64,000 bases of DNA from JAVBMU01 sp031551755 (GTDB lineage: Bacteria > Actinomycetota > Actinomycetes > Actinomycetales > Cellulomonadaceae), in the NCBI GenBank assembly GCA_031551755.1, contig JAVBNE010000069.1, positions 3,463-67,462 on the forward strand. The letters are read 5' to 3'. Below the pieces are notes generated by a model, which saw nothing but the letters and a program-made list of their open reading frames with translations, searched no databases and was not told the origin of the DNA. Of this stretch, positions 15,952 through 25,034 are shown in pieces. Each line of letters begins with the position of its first letter. The stretch's first letter is position 1. The position numbers and the translations under genes are program-made.

Positions 15952-17262
15952 GTGAACGTGCTCCGCGAACTCGCCGCCCTTCTTCGCCTGCGCGACTTCC
16001 GAAAGCTCTTCACCGTCCGGCTGGTCTCGCAATGTGGCGACGGCATGTTCCAGGTCGGCCTGGCCTCATTGCTGTTCTTCTCCCCCGAGTCGGCCGGAAC
16101 CGCGGCCGCCATCGCGGGAGCGTTCGCCGTCATGCTGGCCCCCTTCACGATCGTCGGCCCCTTCGCCGGGGTATTCCTCGACCGGTGGAGCCGTCGGCAG
16201 GTGCTCGTCTGGGGCAACGCCGTCCGCGTGGTCCTCACAGCCGCCATGGCCATTTTGATGGTCACCATGGGGGTTACGGTCTGGATCTATGTCCTGGGCC
16301 TCGCGGCCCTATCCGTGAACCGATTCCTGCTCGCCGGTCTCTCCGCGGGTCTTCCGCGGGTCGTGGACGGACCCCTGCTCCTGACAGCAAACTCCTTGAC
16401 CCCCACGCTCGGCGCGGCGGCAGCGTTCGTCGGCGGTGGGATCGGGCTCGTCCTCGGGTTGTTCTTCGACCCAGGCCGAGTGCACGACTCCGTCGCGTTG
16501 GTGAGTGCCGGAGTCGTCTTCGCACTCGCCTCCGCGCTTGCCCTGCGCATGGGCCGGAGCCTCCTCGGGCCAGAGCAGGCAGCCGAAGGAGCAATCCGCA
16601 ACGAGATCGTTCGGGTCGCCCGCGGCCTCGCGGTCGGCGCCCGCTACCTGGTCGCCCGGCGGACACCAGGACAGGCACTCGGGATCATGGCTATCCACCG
16701 GTTCCTGTACGGTGTCGTATTCATCGCCTCGATCCTGATCTCACGCAACCTGCTGGCGGACCCCAGTGATAAGGACGCCGGGATCGCCAACTTCGCCGTG
16801 ATCCTCGGACTGACCGCAGCGGGCGGTTTCGTGGCCTTCGTCCTGACCCCGGTACTGTCTCGGTACACCGGCCCACATGGGTGGATCGCGTTGATGCTCG
16901 GTCTCGCGGCGGCCAGCCAGCTTCTGCTTGGGACAACCCCGTCACGAACGGTGATCTTCACCGGCGCCGGACTCCTCGGCCTCGCCGCCCAGGCCACCAA
17001 GATCGCCGTGGACACGATCGTGCAGCGAGACACTGACGACGCCTTCCGCGGACGGGCCTTTGCCTTCTACGACGTGCTCTACAACGCGGCTTTTGTCGGC
17101 GCGGCCGCGCTGGCGGCTTTCACTCTCCCCGACAACGGCTGGTCGCGGCCGGTGTTCATCGTGCTCGCGGTCGCCTACGGCACCGCTGCGGCCGTCTTCG
17201 CGCTGCGTGGCGCCCGGCAACCGACACCGGTCGCGGTCGAACACGCACCCACACCGGCCTGA
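15952..17262 (+). CDS. MFS transporter
   Basis: 436-residue permease with about 12 hydrophobic helices. The cytoplasmic loop between TM2 and TM3 has the MFS signature-like GPFAGVFLDRWSRRQVLVWGN. The start is GTG at 15952, and the gene follows the DUF2867 gene by 9 bp, so they are likely cotranscribed. It resembles the MFS_3/enterobactin-exporter-like branch of drug or metabolite exporters, but no substrate can be read from sequence. Confidence 0.88.
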   Translation: MNVLRELAALLRLRDFRKLFTVRLVSQCGDGMFQVGLASLLFFSPESAGTAAAIAGAFAVMLAPFTIVGPFAGVFLDRWSRRQVLVWGNAVRVVLTAAMAILMVTMGVTVWIYVLGLAALSVNRFLLAGLSAGLPRVVDGPLLLTANSLTPTLGAAAAFVGGGIGLVLGLFFDPGRVHDSVALVSAGVVFALASALALRMGRSLLGPEQAAEGAIRNEIVRVARGLAVGARYLVARRTPGQALGIMAIHRFLYGVVFIASILISRNLLADPSDKDAGIANFAVILGLTAAGGFVAFVLTPVLSRYTGPHGWIALMLGLAAASQLLLGTTPSRTVIFTGAGLLGLAAQATKIAVDTIVQRDTDDAFRGRAFAFYDVLYNAAFVGAAALAAFTLPDNGWSRPVFIVLAVAYGTAAAVFALRGARQPTPVAVEHAPTPA

Positions 17263-17303
17263 AAGGTCGGTCCACCCGATCAGAAGGATGTCGGCGCGAG
17301 CCC

Positions 17304-17349
17304 AAGGCCGGTGCCGACGCAGGCCCAGGCCCGTGCGGACGCCGGCCTT
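17304..17349. terminator. Possible bidirectional terminator between convergent genes
   Basis: AAGGCCGG (17304-17311) pairs with CCGGCCTT (17342-17349) around a 30-base GC-rich interior that can fold further. It lies between the MFS and deacetylase genes, which converge. Confidence 0.45.
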
Positions 17350-17360
17350 CGGGTCCTCGC

Positions 17361-18443
17361 CTACTGGGTCTGGGAGAAGTGCTTCTGCCCCGCAGGCACC
17401 GGTCCACCGAAGAGTTCCGGAATCGTCACCAGTGTGTAGCCCTGAGCGCGGAGCGAGTCGACGATGCCGCCCACCGAGTCCACGCTCGTCGGGTGGATGT
17501 CGTGCATCAGGATGATGCCTCCGGGCGCGGCTCCTGCGAGCGCGCGTTGGCTGGTGATCCCGACGTTGCGGTTCTTCCAGTCCTCCGTGTCGACGCTCCA
17601 CAGGATGGTCGCTGACCCGTTCGCGGTGATGCGCTCCTGCACGGAGTCATTGGTCGCTCCGTAAGGCGGGCGCACCAGCGTCGGGGTCGTGCCCGTGGCG
17701 GCCGTGATGGCATCCCGGGTGCGGGCGAGTTCCAAATCCAGTTCGGTGCTGGTCAGGCTGGGCATCGACCGGTGGTCCCACGTGTGGTTCCCCAGGATGT
17801 GACCCTCGTCGACGATCCGCTTGGCGATCTCCGGATGCGCGGCAACGTTCTCGCCGAGGGCGAAGAACGTGGCCTTCGCATCCTTGGCGGCCAGCACGTC
17901 GAGGAGTCGGTTGGTATCCGGAACCGGGCCGTCGTCGAAGGTCAACGCGATGCATTTGAGTACGGCGCAGTCAGGGGCGGCCGGTGGCTCCGGGGTCGCG
18001 GCGGCTTCGGCGGCCGCCTTCGCCTCTTCCGCACCACTCGCGACCTTCTCCACCACGCCACCGATGCCGGCAGTGGGCGTTGGTTTCTTCTCGGGGGCCA
18101 CCGTCGGTTTCGCCGTGGGGGTCACCACCGGCTTCAGCGGCGCCGGGCGGGACACCTCCAGGGCAAGGAGATCAGCGAGCCGGGGTTCTGTCGAGTTCGC
18201 ATCCGCAGCGACCGAAACCTGCTTCGCTGAGTTCACCACGGGCTCCCGAGCAGCCTCACCCGTGGCGTCCGGAGCTTCCCCGGCCGCCGCAATCGCCCCG
18301 GCCATGCCGTCAGCTGCGACGACGGCGAACAGGGCAAGCGGGACCGCCAAGGCCGCCGGCCGCACCCGCATGGGCCGACGCTCGGCCCGGTGACGCGGGG
18401 CATCATCACGATGGCGGGGCTCATAGCCACGACGCTTCGCCAT
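17361..18443 (-). CDS. Polysaccharide deacetylase family protein (NodB domain), secreted or anchored
   Basis: 360 residues. The basic N-terminus (MAKRRGYEPRHRDD...) precedes a signal-like helix at about residues 27-50, then a Pro/Ala/Thr-rich linker to about 150. The NodB deacetylase domain has IALTFDDGPVPDTN (catalytic and metal Asp pair), GNHTWDHRSM (metal-binding His pair), LVRPPYGATN and ILMHDIHP. All key residues of the metal-dependent carbohydrate esterase 4 family are present. It probably removes acetyl groups from peptidoglycan or another surface glycan outside the cell. Start ATG at 18443 with GGAGGGAGG just upstream. A high-GC gene without obvious operon partners. Confidence 0.9.
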   Translation of the reverse strand: MAKRRGYEPRHRDDAPRHRAERRPMRVRPAALAVPLALFAVVAADGMAGAIAAAGEAPDATGEAAREPVVNSAKQVSVAADANSTEPRLADLLALEVSRPAPLKPVVTPTAKPTVAPEKKPTPTAGIGGVVEKVASGAEEAKAAAEAAATPEPPAAPDCAVLKCIALTFDDGPVPDTNRLLDVLAAKDAKATFFALGENVAAHPEIAKRIVDEGHILGNHTWDHRSMPSLTSTELDLELARTRDAITAATGTTPTLVRPPYGATNDSVQERITANGSATILWSVDTEDWKNRNVGITSQRALAGAAPGGIILMHDIHPTSVDSVGGIVDSLRAQGYTLVTIPELFGGPVPAGQKHFSQTQ

Positions 18444-18532
18444 GATCCTCCCTCCGGTAGTTTGCGCACCATACTGACATGTGTCGCATGATCTGCGTCA
18501 AATGTCGGGGGTGATCCGGGCGTGCCGCTCTA

Positions 18533-20065
18533 CTACGAACGCTGCGCCCACCACTGCATGAGCTGCTCCTGGGCGGCCTCCGCACCGATCGGTCCACGGT
18601 CGAGTCGCAACTCCAACAGGTAACGGTAGGCCTCTCCGACCGTGGGGCCAGGTCCGATTCCCAACGCCGCCATGATCTGCCCGCCATCGAGTTCGGGACG
18701 TACCGCAGCCAGCTCTTCATGGGCCCGGAGGTCCGCGATCCGACGTTCCAGGTCGTCGTAGGACTCCCGCAGACGTTGGGCCTTGCGGCGGTTACGAGTC
18801 GTGCAGTCCGCGCGGGTCAGGCGGTGTAGCCGTTCCAGGAGTGGCCCGGCATCCGTGACATAGCGGCGCACGGCCGAATCCGTCCACGCCCCCTCGCCGT
18901 AGCCGTGGAACCGTAGATGCAGCTCGACGAGCCGGGCCACCTCTTTGATGAGGTTCTTGTCGTAACGCAAGGCACGCATCCGCTTCGCGGTGAGTTTGGC
19001 CCCCACCACCTCGTGGTGGTGGAAGCTCACCCCCCCGCCTGATTCAAACCGACGGGTCGCAGGCTTGCCGATGTCGTGCAGCAGGGCCGCCAACCGCAGC
19101 ACCAGATCCGGCGCAGGAACCGCCCCCTGCGGTCCGGTCTCCTGAGCGATCGCCTGATCGAGCACGGTGAGCGAGTGCTCGTAGACATCCTTGTGCCGGT
19201 GGTGTTCATCGATCTCCAACCGCAACGCGGGCAACTCCGGCAACACGTGATCGGCCAACCCGGTGTCCACCAGCAGCTCAAGACCACGACGTGGATGCGG
19301 CGCGAGCAGGATCTTGGTGAACTCCGCCTGGACCCGTTCAGCGGAGACGATCTCGATGCGGTCGATCATCGCGACCAGGGCCGCGAGGGTGCCGCCGTCC
19401 ACGTCGAAGCCGAGCTGCGCGGCGAACCGGACGGCCCGCATCATCCGTAAGGGGTCGTCGTCGAAGGACCGTTCCGGGGCGATCGGGGTGCGCAGCACCT
19501 TCCGGGCGAGGTCGCCCAACCCTCCGAAGGGGTCGACGAAAGTCAGCTCCGGCAGCCGGACGGCCATCGCGTTGACCGTGAAGTCGCGCCGTGAAAGATC
19601 ACCCTCGAGGGAGTCCCCGAAGGCCACCACGGGCTTGCGGGACTCCGGGTCGTACTGATCAGACCGGTACGTGGTGACCTCCACCACGAGCTCCGGCTCA
19701 TCCGCGGCCGAGAATCGCTTGGCACCGATCGTGCCGAACTCCTTGCCGATGTCCCAGTGGGCGTCCCCCCACCGGGCCAGCAGGGCCTGGGTCTCGTCCG
19801 GCGAGGCCGAGGTCGCGAAGTCGAGGTCGTTGCTCGCCCGGTCCAGGAAGGCATCCCGCACCGGGCCACCGACGAGGGCGAACTCATGTCCAGCAGCGCG
19901 GAACAACTCACCCAACTCGAGCGCGGCAGGGGCAAGCGCGGCAAGTGCGGCGACCGCTCGACGTTGCAGATCGAGCGGTGCGGGAACCTCAGATGTGGAC
20001 ACGAAACCCAAGCCTGCCAGACGATGCCCGGACCCGTGGAGGGCGTGGTCGACAAGAGGGCACAA
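18533..20065 (-). CDS. cca: CCA tRNA nucleotidyltransferase
   Basis: Up to 510 residues. It adds or repairs the 3'-terminal CCA of tRNAs. The nucleotidyltransferase head contains FALVGGPVRDAFLDRASNDLDFATSA with the metal-binding DLD, then RRDFTVNAMAVRLPE and DPLRMMRAVRFAAQLGF. A C-terminal HD domain carries LAALLHDIGKPATR and HHHEVVGAKLTAKRMRAL. This is the class II actinobacterial type with an HD tail (Rv3907c/pcnA-like). The ATG at 20065 gives a 21-residue extension; the GTG at 20002 (VSTSEVPAPL) is the more family-like start. It is divergent from the NUDIX gene, as in mycobacteria. The tRNA genes in this window lack an encoded CCA, so this activity is needed for them. Confidence 0.95.
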   Translation of the reverse strand: MCPLVDHALHGSGHRLAGLGFVSTSEVPAPLDLQRRAVAALAALAPAALELGELFRAAGHEFALVGGPVRDAFLDRASNDLDFATSASPDETQALLARWGDAHWDIGKEFGTIGAKRFSAADEPELVVEVTTYRSDQYDPESRKPVVAFGDSLEGDLSRRDFTVNAMAVRLPELTFVDPFGGLGDLARKVLRTPIAPERSFDDDPLRMMRAVRFAAQLGFDVDGGTLAALVAMIDRIEIVSAERVQAEFTKILLAPHPRRGLELLVDTGLADHVLPELPALRLEIDEHHRHKDVYEHSLTVLDQAIAQETGPQGAVPAPDLVLRLAALLHDIGKPATRRFESGGGVSFHHHEVVGAKLTAKRMRALRYDKNLIKEVARLVELHLRFHGYGEGAWTDSAVRRYVTDAGPLLERLHRLTRADCTTRNRRKAQRLRESYDDLERRIADLRAHEELAAVRPELDGGQIMAALGIGPGPTVGEAYRYLLELRLDRGPIGAEAAQEQLMQWWAQRS

Positions 20066-20089
20066 GACGACGCTGAGTACAGTGAGGTC

Positions 20090-20800
20090 ATGCCGTCCCG
20101 GGCGAATCCGACGCAGCCGCTCTCAGCGGTCCCTGCGCCGCGCCCCGGATCCCGGCCCACAGCCCGGCAACCAGGCGCGCAGCCACCCGTCGTCCCGACG
20201 CCCCCCGGCGGTCACGCGCTCCAGATCAACCGGCCCGAACCCCGCACCGTCCCGGTCGCCGTCGTCCTGCCGGTGGTGAACGAGGTCTCTGCCGGGGGCG
20301 TCATGGTTCGAATGGTCGGCGGCCGTCCACAGGTCGCGTTGATCGCTCGGCGCAACCGCGGAGGACGACTTGAATGGTGCCTGCCCAAAGGGCACCTCGA
20401 GGGGGCGGAGACTCCAGCCGAGGCCGCCGTTCGCGAGATAGCTGAGGAGACCGGCATCCACGGCACCGTGGACTGCGCGCTCGGGCTCATCGACTATTGG
20501 TTCAGTGGCGAGGACCGTCGAATCCACAAGGTCGTGCACCACTTCCTGCTCCGGGCCACCGGAGGCAACCTCACGGTGGACAACGATCCGGACGGCGAGG
20601 CCGAAGACGCCGCCTGGGTGGATGTCGACGACCTGGATGACCGACTGTCCTACCCCAATGAGCGCAGGCTCGTGGGGTTGGCCCGCCAGGTTCTGGCCGG
20701 ACGTCCGATGACCCCAGCCGTCATCGGCGCCCAAGGCGTGCTGACGGCACCGGTGCCCGTGGTCAGGCCTCGTCCCCGGAGCGCGACCGACGGCTCATGA
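20090..20800 (+). CDS. NUDIX hydrolase
   Basis: 236 residues from the ATG at 20090. After a Pro/Arg-rich N-terminal 60 residues comes the NUDIX fold with box GHLEGAETPAEAAVREIAEET, matching G-x5-E-x7-REUXEEXGU. It hydrolyses a nucleoside diphosphate linked to another group; the substrate is not predictable. The ortholog in mycobacteria (mutT4, Rv3908) sits in the same order, between cca and the DUF6049 gene. The stop overlaps the next start by four bases, so translation is coupled. An upstream in-frame extension exists but runs antisense through cca and is not credible. Confidence 0.92.
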   Translation: MPSRANPTQPLSAVPAPRPGSRPTARQPGAQPPVVPTPPGGHALQINRPEPRTVPVAVVLPVVNEVSAGGVMVRMVGGRPQVALIARRNRGGRLEWCLPKGHLEGAETPAEAAVREIAEETGIHGTVDCALGLIDYWFSGEDRRIHKVVHHFLLRATGGNLTVDNDPDGEAEDAAWVDVDDLDDRLSYPNERRLVGLARQVLAGRPMTPAVIGAQGVLTAPVPVVRPRPRSATDGS

Positions 20801-22929
20801 TCGAACGAACCCGCAGGGGCGCCCGGCGCAGCATAGTCGCCCTGGTCTGTTGTCTCGCCCTCGGCAGCGGCATGATCCCGTTCGCTCCAGACGCGGCCGC
20901 CACTCCGCCCATGGCCACCGCACCCCCCGGCATCTATACGACGCTGGTCTCCGCGCCGTCGAGTGTCAGGCCGGGAACCCCGGTAACCGTGATCGCCCGA
21001 GTCGAGAACACCACGACCGGGCCGCTCACCAATCCAGTGGCCAGCCTGCGGGTGGAGTCCCGCTCCGCGGTCACCCGGAACGCGCTGGACAACTGGGCAT
21101 CGGCCGGACCCTCGACGCGCCCCGGCTCGCTCGTCACGCAACGCTCGTTGAACACCATCGCCCCGGGTGCGTCACAGCAGGTGAGCTTCACGGTCCCGGC
21201 GGCAGACCTCGGCATCGCCTCGGCACGTGACTGGGGGCCGCGAGGGATCGCGGTCTTCGTCGCCACCGGTGGGACCTCCGTGAGTGTCCTGCGGACCTTC
21301 GTGGTGGCATCCCCGACCGGCTCGGTCAAACCTGTCTCCCTCAGTATCGCCGCCGCGATCACCGGTCCACCCGCGGTTCTCGACGAGGAGAAGGACGATA
21401 CAGCGGTCACCGCGGCCACCAGCAGGGCGGGACACCTGGGCAGGGTACTGGCTGCCACCGCGGACGCGCCCGAGGTCTCCTGGGTGGTCGACCCGGCCAC
21501 CGTCGCCCGTACCGAACTGAGTTCCACCACAGCCACCAAGGACTGGGCGGCTGCCTTGATCGCCGCCACCAAGGACCGGTCCGTCTTCGCCCTCCCCGCC
21601 TATGACCCCGATCTGGGTGCCTACGCCCATTCACCAACCACCCCGCTGGTCCGGACACCGGTTCCGGGCGGGTCGGAGCCGACGACGAGCTGGCGCACCG
21701 ACCTCGCTTGGCCGGCCGCAACGACACCGGACGATGCCACGGTGGCCTTCGCCGTCGCCCAGGCGTCGCCCTACGTCATCGTCGGTGCGGGGCTCGCCCC
21801 GGACGAGTCCTTGACCTATACGCCTACCGGGCTGGCTCACCCCAAGTCGGTGCCGACGTCCACCGCGGTCATCGCCGACGATGTGCTCAGCACAGAACTC
21901 GCCGGGCCGAGCAGTGCCGACGTGGCCGCTGCCACCTCACCTGCCCAAGAAACGCAGCGTCTGCTCGCGGAAACCGCAGCCATCGTCCGCGAGCGCCCGG
22001 CCGCGGCCCGCCATCTCCTGGCCGCCCTCCCGCGGGACTGGGACCCGGACCCGGTCACCTTCCAGACAAAAATGGCGGCCCTGCGATCCGTGCCGTGGGT
22101 GAACCTCACCCCGCTCGATCAGCTCCTGGCCGCGCCCGTCCCCGACCTTCCCAGGTCGCCGCTGCCTGCGCACACTCCGGACCCGCAGGAGATTACGCCG
22201 GCCACCTTGACCGACTTGGCCCGCGACCGCCAACGGCTGACGGCTTTCGCCGGGGTGGTAGCACAACCCTCCGGGATCGTCCGGCCGCTCGAATCAGCCT
22301 TCGCCGCGCCGGCGGCCGTCGCCTATCGCAGCGAACCGGCCGCTCGACTGGCGACTGTCCGACAGGCCCGAGCGGAAACCGCCCGGGTAGTCTCCAGCAT
22401 CTCCATCGGACCGCTCTCCGATGTGAATCTCCTCGGCGAACGCATGGAACTGGCACTGCCCTTGCACAACGCGCTCCCACAAGACGCCACCGTGCAACTG
22501 ATCCTGCGGCCCGACGACGGCCGGCTCCAGATCCTGGAAAATCCCACGGTGGTCATCCCCGCCGACGGTTCGGTCGCCGCCAAGGTGCCTGTACGGGCAA
22601 TCGGCACTGGGAATGTGACCGTGACGGTTTCCGTCACCCAGCCGGCGGGACCGACCGGCGGTGGTGCGCCGGTCGCTCGGCCCGCGAATCTGGAAGTACG
22701 GGTCCGGGCCACCTGGGAGTCGATCGGCGCGAACGTCGGCATCGCCGTGATCGCCCTTCTGTTGGCAGCCGGCATCTGGCGTACGGTGCGGCGCGGGCGA
22801 TCCAACCGGCGTGCACCCGATGCGGAGATCGCTGGTGAACACGAGTCGGATTGGTCTGCGGTCGGGGAGCCGGCGGGTAACGTTGCCGCGGGTCCGGACG
22901 GTCCCCGAGTCTCCCAGGAGGACCGATGA
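20797..22929 (+). CDS. DUF6049 family secreted/membrane protein
   Basis: 710 residues. An N-terminal signal peptide (RRSIVALVCCLALGSGMIPFAPDAAA, about 10-35) leads to a large extracytoplasmic region opening with an Ig-like beta domain (APSSVRPGTPVTVIARVENTTTGPL). A single C-terminal TM helix at about 645-665 is followed by a basic cytoplasmic tail. It corresponds by position and layout to mycobacterial Rv3909, the partner encoded immediately before MurJ. Function is unknown; a role in cell-wall assembly with MurJ is inferred from conserved adjacency. It overlaps both neighbours (ATGA before and after), so the NUDIX-DUF6049-MurJ block is one operon. Confidence 0.85.
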   Translation: MIERTRRGARRSIVALVCCLALGSGMIPFAPDAAATPPMATAPPGIYTTLVSAPSSVRPGTPVTVIARVENTTTGPLTNPVASLRVESRSAVTRNALDNWASAGPSTRPGSLVTQRSLNTIAPGASQQVSFTVPAADLGIASARDWGPRGIAVFVATGGTSVSVLRTFVVASPTGSVKPVSLSIAAAITGPPAVLDEEKDDTAVTAATSRAGHLGRVLAATADAPEVSWVVDPATVARTELSSTTATKDWAAALIAATKDRSVFALPAYDPDLGAYAHSPTTPLVRTPVPGGSEPTTSWRTDLAWPAATTPDDATVAFAVAQASPYVIVGAGLAPDESLTYTPTGLAHPKSVPTSTAVIADDVLSTELAGPSSADVAAATSPAQETQRLLAETAAIVRERPAAARHLLAALPRDWDPDPVTFQTKMAALRSVPWVNLTPLDQLLAAPVPDLPRSPLPAHTPDPQEITPATLTDLARDRQRLTAFAGVVAQPSGIVRPLESAFAAPAAVAYRSEPAARLATVRQARAETARVVSSISIGPLSDVNLLGERMELALPLHNALPQDATVQLILRPDDGRLQILENPTVVIPADGSVAAKVPVRAIGTGNVTVTVSVTQPAGPTGGGAPVARPANLEVRVRATWESIGANVGIAVIALLLAAGIWRTVRRGRSNRRAPDAEIAGEHESDWSAVGEPAGNVAAGPDGPRVSQEDR

Positions 22930-24971
22930 AGCACGCTCGACCACGTGGTGTGCCGCGGGTCGTGCGGCCACCCCTGGAGACTGTGCTGCTCGCCGGCCCG
23001 GTGGCTCTCGGCGGCGACATCGATGCACCGACCGGCATCATCCCGATCGTTCCACCGAGTTCGGCCAGGCCCGGCGGTATGTACGCGTCGGCCGCCCCGA
23101 CCGTGGTTGCCCCACCACGCCGGCGCAGCGCCTATGCCCCACTCGACACCGCCCCGGACCGGACGCAGACAGACCCGTGGGCGACCCCCGAAGCCACGCC
23201 GGACAACACCCTGGCCCCGGCCGCCGAGGAGACGGCGGCCACCACCAACCTCGGTCGCTCCTCGGCGCTGATGGCTTCCGGCACGGCGGTCTCGCGACTG
23301 CTCGGGCTGGTGCGCAACGTGCTGTTGGTCGCGGCGATCGGGACCACCGGTCTGGTGGCCGACGCCTTCGACGTGGCGAACAAGATCCCCAACATCCTGT
23401 TCGCCATTCTGGCCGGTGGGGTGCTCAACGCCGTGCTGGTGCCGCAGATCGTGCGGGCCTACCAGTCGCGCAACACTCAGGAGCGGCTGGACAAGCTCCT
23501 CACGCTCTCGGGCACCCTGCTGCTCGCAATCTCCGCGATTATGACTGCGGGCGCCACCATCATCATCGGGCTGTACGCGAACGACAGCTGGACCTCGGCG
23601 CAGATGTCGTTGGCCGTGGCCTTCGCCTTCTGGTGCACTCCGCAACTCTTCTTCTACGGCCTGTACACCCTACTCGGCCAGGTGCTCAACGCCCGCGGCC
23701 AGTTCGGGCCGTTCATGTGGGCGCCGGTCCTGAACAACATCGTCTCGATCATCGGCTTCGGTGCGTTCATCGCCATCTACGGCTCGGCTGCCACGGGACA
23801 TGTGAACGACCTCGGCACCTGGGACGCCCAGAAGATCGGCCTGCTCGCAGGAACCGCCACCTTGGGCGTCGCCGCCCAGGCACTCATCTTGTTCGTGCCG
23901 TTGTGGCGCGCGGGTTTCCGGTGGAACATCCGTTTCGGCATCCACGGCATCGGGTTGAGATCGGCCGGCAAGGTCGCGTTGTGGACCTTCGCGGCGGTGA
24001 TCCTCGATCAGGTCGGCGTGCTGTTCACCACCAGGTTCTCCAGCGGCGCACCGAACGCCGCACTCCGGGAGGCCCTCGGCGACTACACCGGCGACGGCAT
24101 GGCAGGCCCGCAGGCGTTGGTCAGCAGCCTGGTGACGGGCGCACCGGACGCATTCGCCGTCGCCGGGAACGCCGCCTATACCCAGGCGCTGATGATCTAC
24201 CTGTTGCCGCACTCCCTCGTGACAGTCTCCATCGCCACGGCACTGTTTACCGGGATGAGCGCGGCCGCCTCCGCGGGGGACTACGTCAAGGTGCGTACCG
24301 AGCTCTCCCGCGGCATCCGGACCGTTGGCGTGTTCACCGTATTCGCGACGGCGGTCTTCGTGGTCCTCGCCCAGCCGATCACCAAACTGCTGGTCCCCTC
24401 TGTCACGGCGGCCTCGGGGAAGGCCATCTCCGAGGTGCTGGTGGCGATGGCCTTCGGCCTCGTGCCGCTGGGCGCGATGGTCCTGATGAAGTGGGTCTAT
24501 TACGCCTACGAAGACGGCCGCACGGTCTTTTGGATCCAGGTGCCTGGAACGTTGACGTTGGTGGGTGTCTCCTGGCTTGCCACCTTGCTGTTCGATCCGC
24601 GTTGGTGGGTCGTGGGTGTCGGCGTCGCCATGGCCCTGTCGAACCTCGTGGCCGTCCTCGGCCGGACCGCCGGGCTGCGGCGCACCCTGCATGGTCTTGA
24701 CGGCGCCCGGATCGTGCAGATGCACGTCAAGGTGATCTTGGCGGCGCTCGTCAGCGCCGCGGCCGGGTGGGTGGTGTTGCGGTTCTTCGGCAACCTCTAC
24801 GGCTTGTCGCTGATCCGGGCCGCCATCGTCACCGCCGCCGCGGGTGGTGCCATGACCCTGGTCTACTTTGGTGGGCTCAAGGCGATGCGCGTCCGCGAAC
24901 TCGACGATCTCCTGCGGCCTTTCACCCGCAGGCTACGCCGCAAATCCCCCAGCTCAAGCGTGGCCGCCTGA
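22926..24971 (+). CDS. murJ: Lipid II flippase MurJ (MviN)
   Basis: 681 residues. It flips the peptidoglycan precursor lipid II across the membrane. A roughly 110-residue Pro/Ala/Thr-rich cytoplasmic extension precedes about 14 TM helices. Family motifs include SRLLGLVRNVLLVAAIG, ADAFDVANKIPNILFAILAGGVLNAVLVPQI and LGQVLNARGQFGPFMWAPVLNN. The C-terminus is short, with no fused kinase domain; in mycobacteria the kinase-like domain is fused to MviN, whereas here the pseudokinase is a separate gene 63 bp downstream. The mycobacterial sigM, which follows MviN there, is absent. Confidence 0.95.
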   Translation: MKHARPRGVPRVVRPPLETVLLAGPVALGGDIDAPTGIIPIVPPSSARPGGMYASAAPTVVAPPRRRSAYAPLDTAPDRTQTDPWATPEATPDNTLAPAAEETAATTNLGRSSALMASGTAVSRLLGLVRNVLLVAAIGTTGLVADAFDVANKIPNILFAILAGGVLNAVLVPQIVRAYQSRNTQERLDKLLTLSGTLLLAISAIMTAGATIIIGLYANDSWTSAQMSLAVAFAFWCTPQLFFYGLYTLLGQVLNARGQFGPFMWAPVLNNIVSIIGFGAFIAIYGSAATGHVNDLGTWDAQKIGLLAGTATLGVAAQALILFVPLWRAGFRWNIRFGIHGIGLRSAGKVALWTFAAVILDQVGVLFTTRFSSGAPNAALREALGDYTGDGMAGPQALVSSLVTGAPDAFAVAGNAAYTQALMIYLLPHSLVTVSIATALFTGMSAAASAGDYVKVRTELSRGIRTVGVFTVFATAVFVVLAQPITKLLVPSVTAASGKAISEVLVAMAFGLVPLGAMVLMKWVYYAYEDGRTVFWIQVPGTLTLVGVSWLATLLFDPRWWVVGVGVAMALSNLVAVLGRTAGLRRTLHGLDGARIVQMHVKVILAALVSAAAGWVVLRFFGNLYGLSLIRAAIVTAAAGGAMTLVYFGGLKAMRVRELDDLLRPFTRRLRRKSPSSSVAA

Positions 24972-25034
24972 GAGCACTACGGGCTCCGCGTACCATGTGG
25001 GGGTGATTGTGCCCCGTCGCGTGAAGGAGGTCAG

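Noticed and set aside
19757..20089. Upstream extension of the NUDIX gene
   Set aside because: It overlaps the cca coding region antisense and lacks conserved sequence; the ATG at 20090 is a better start.
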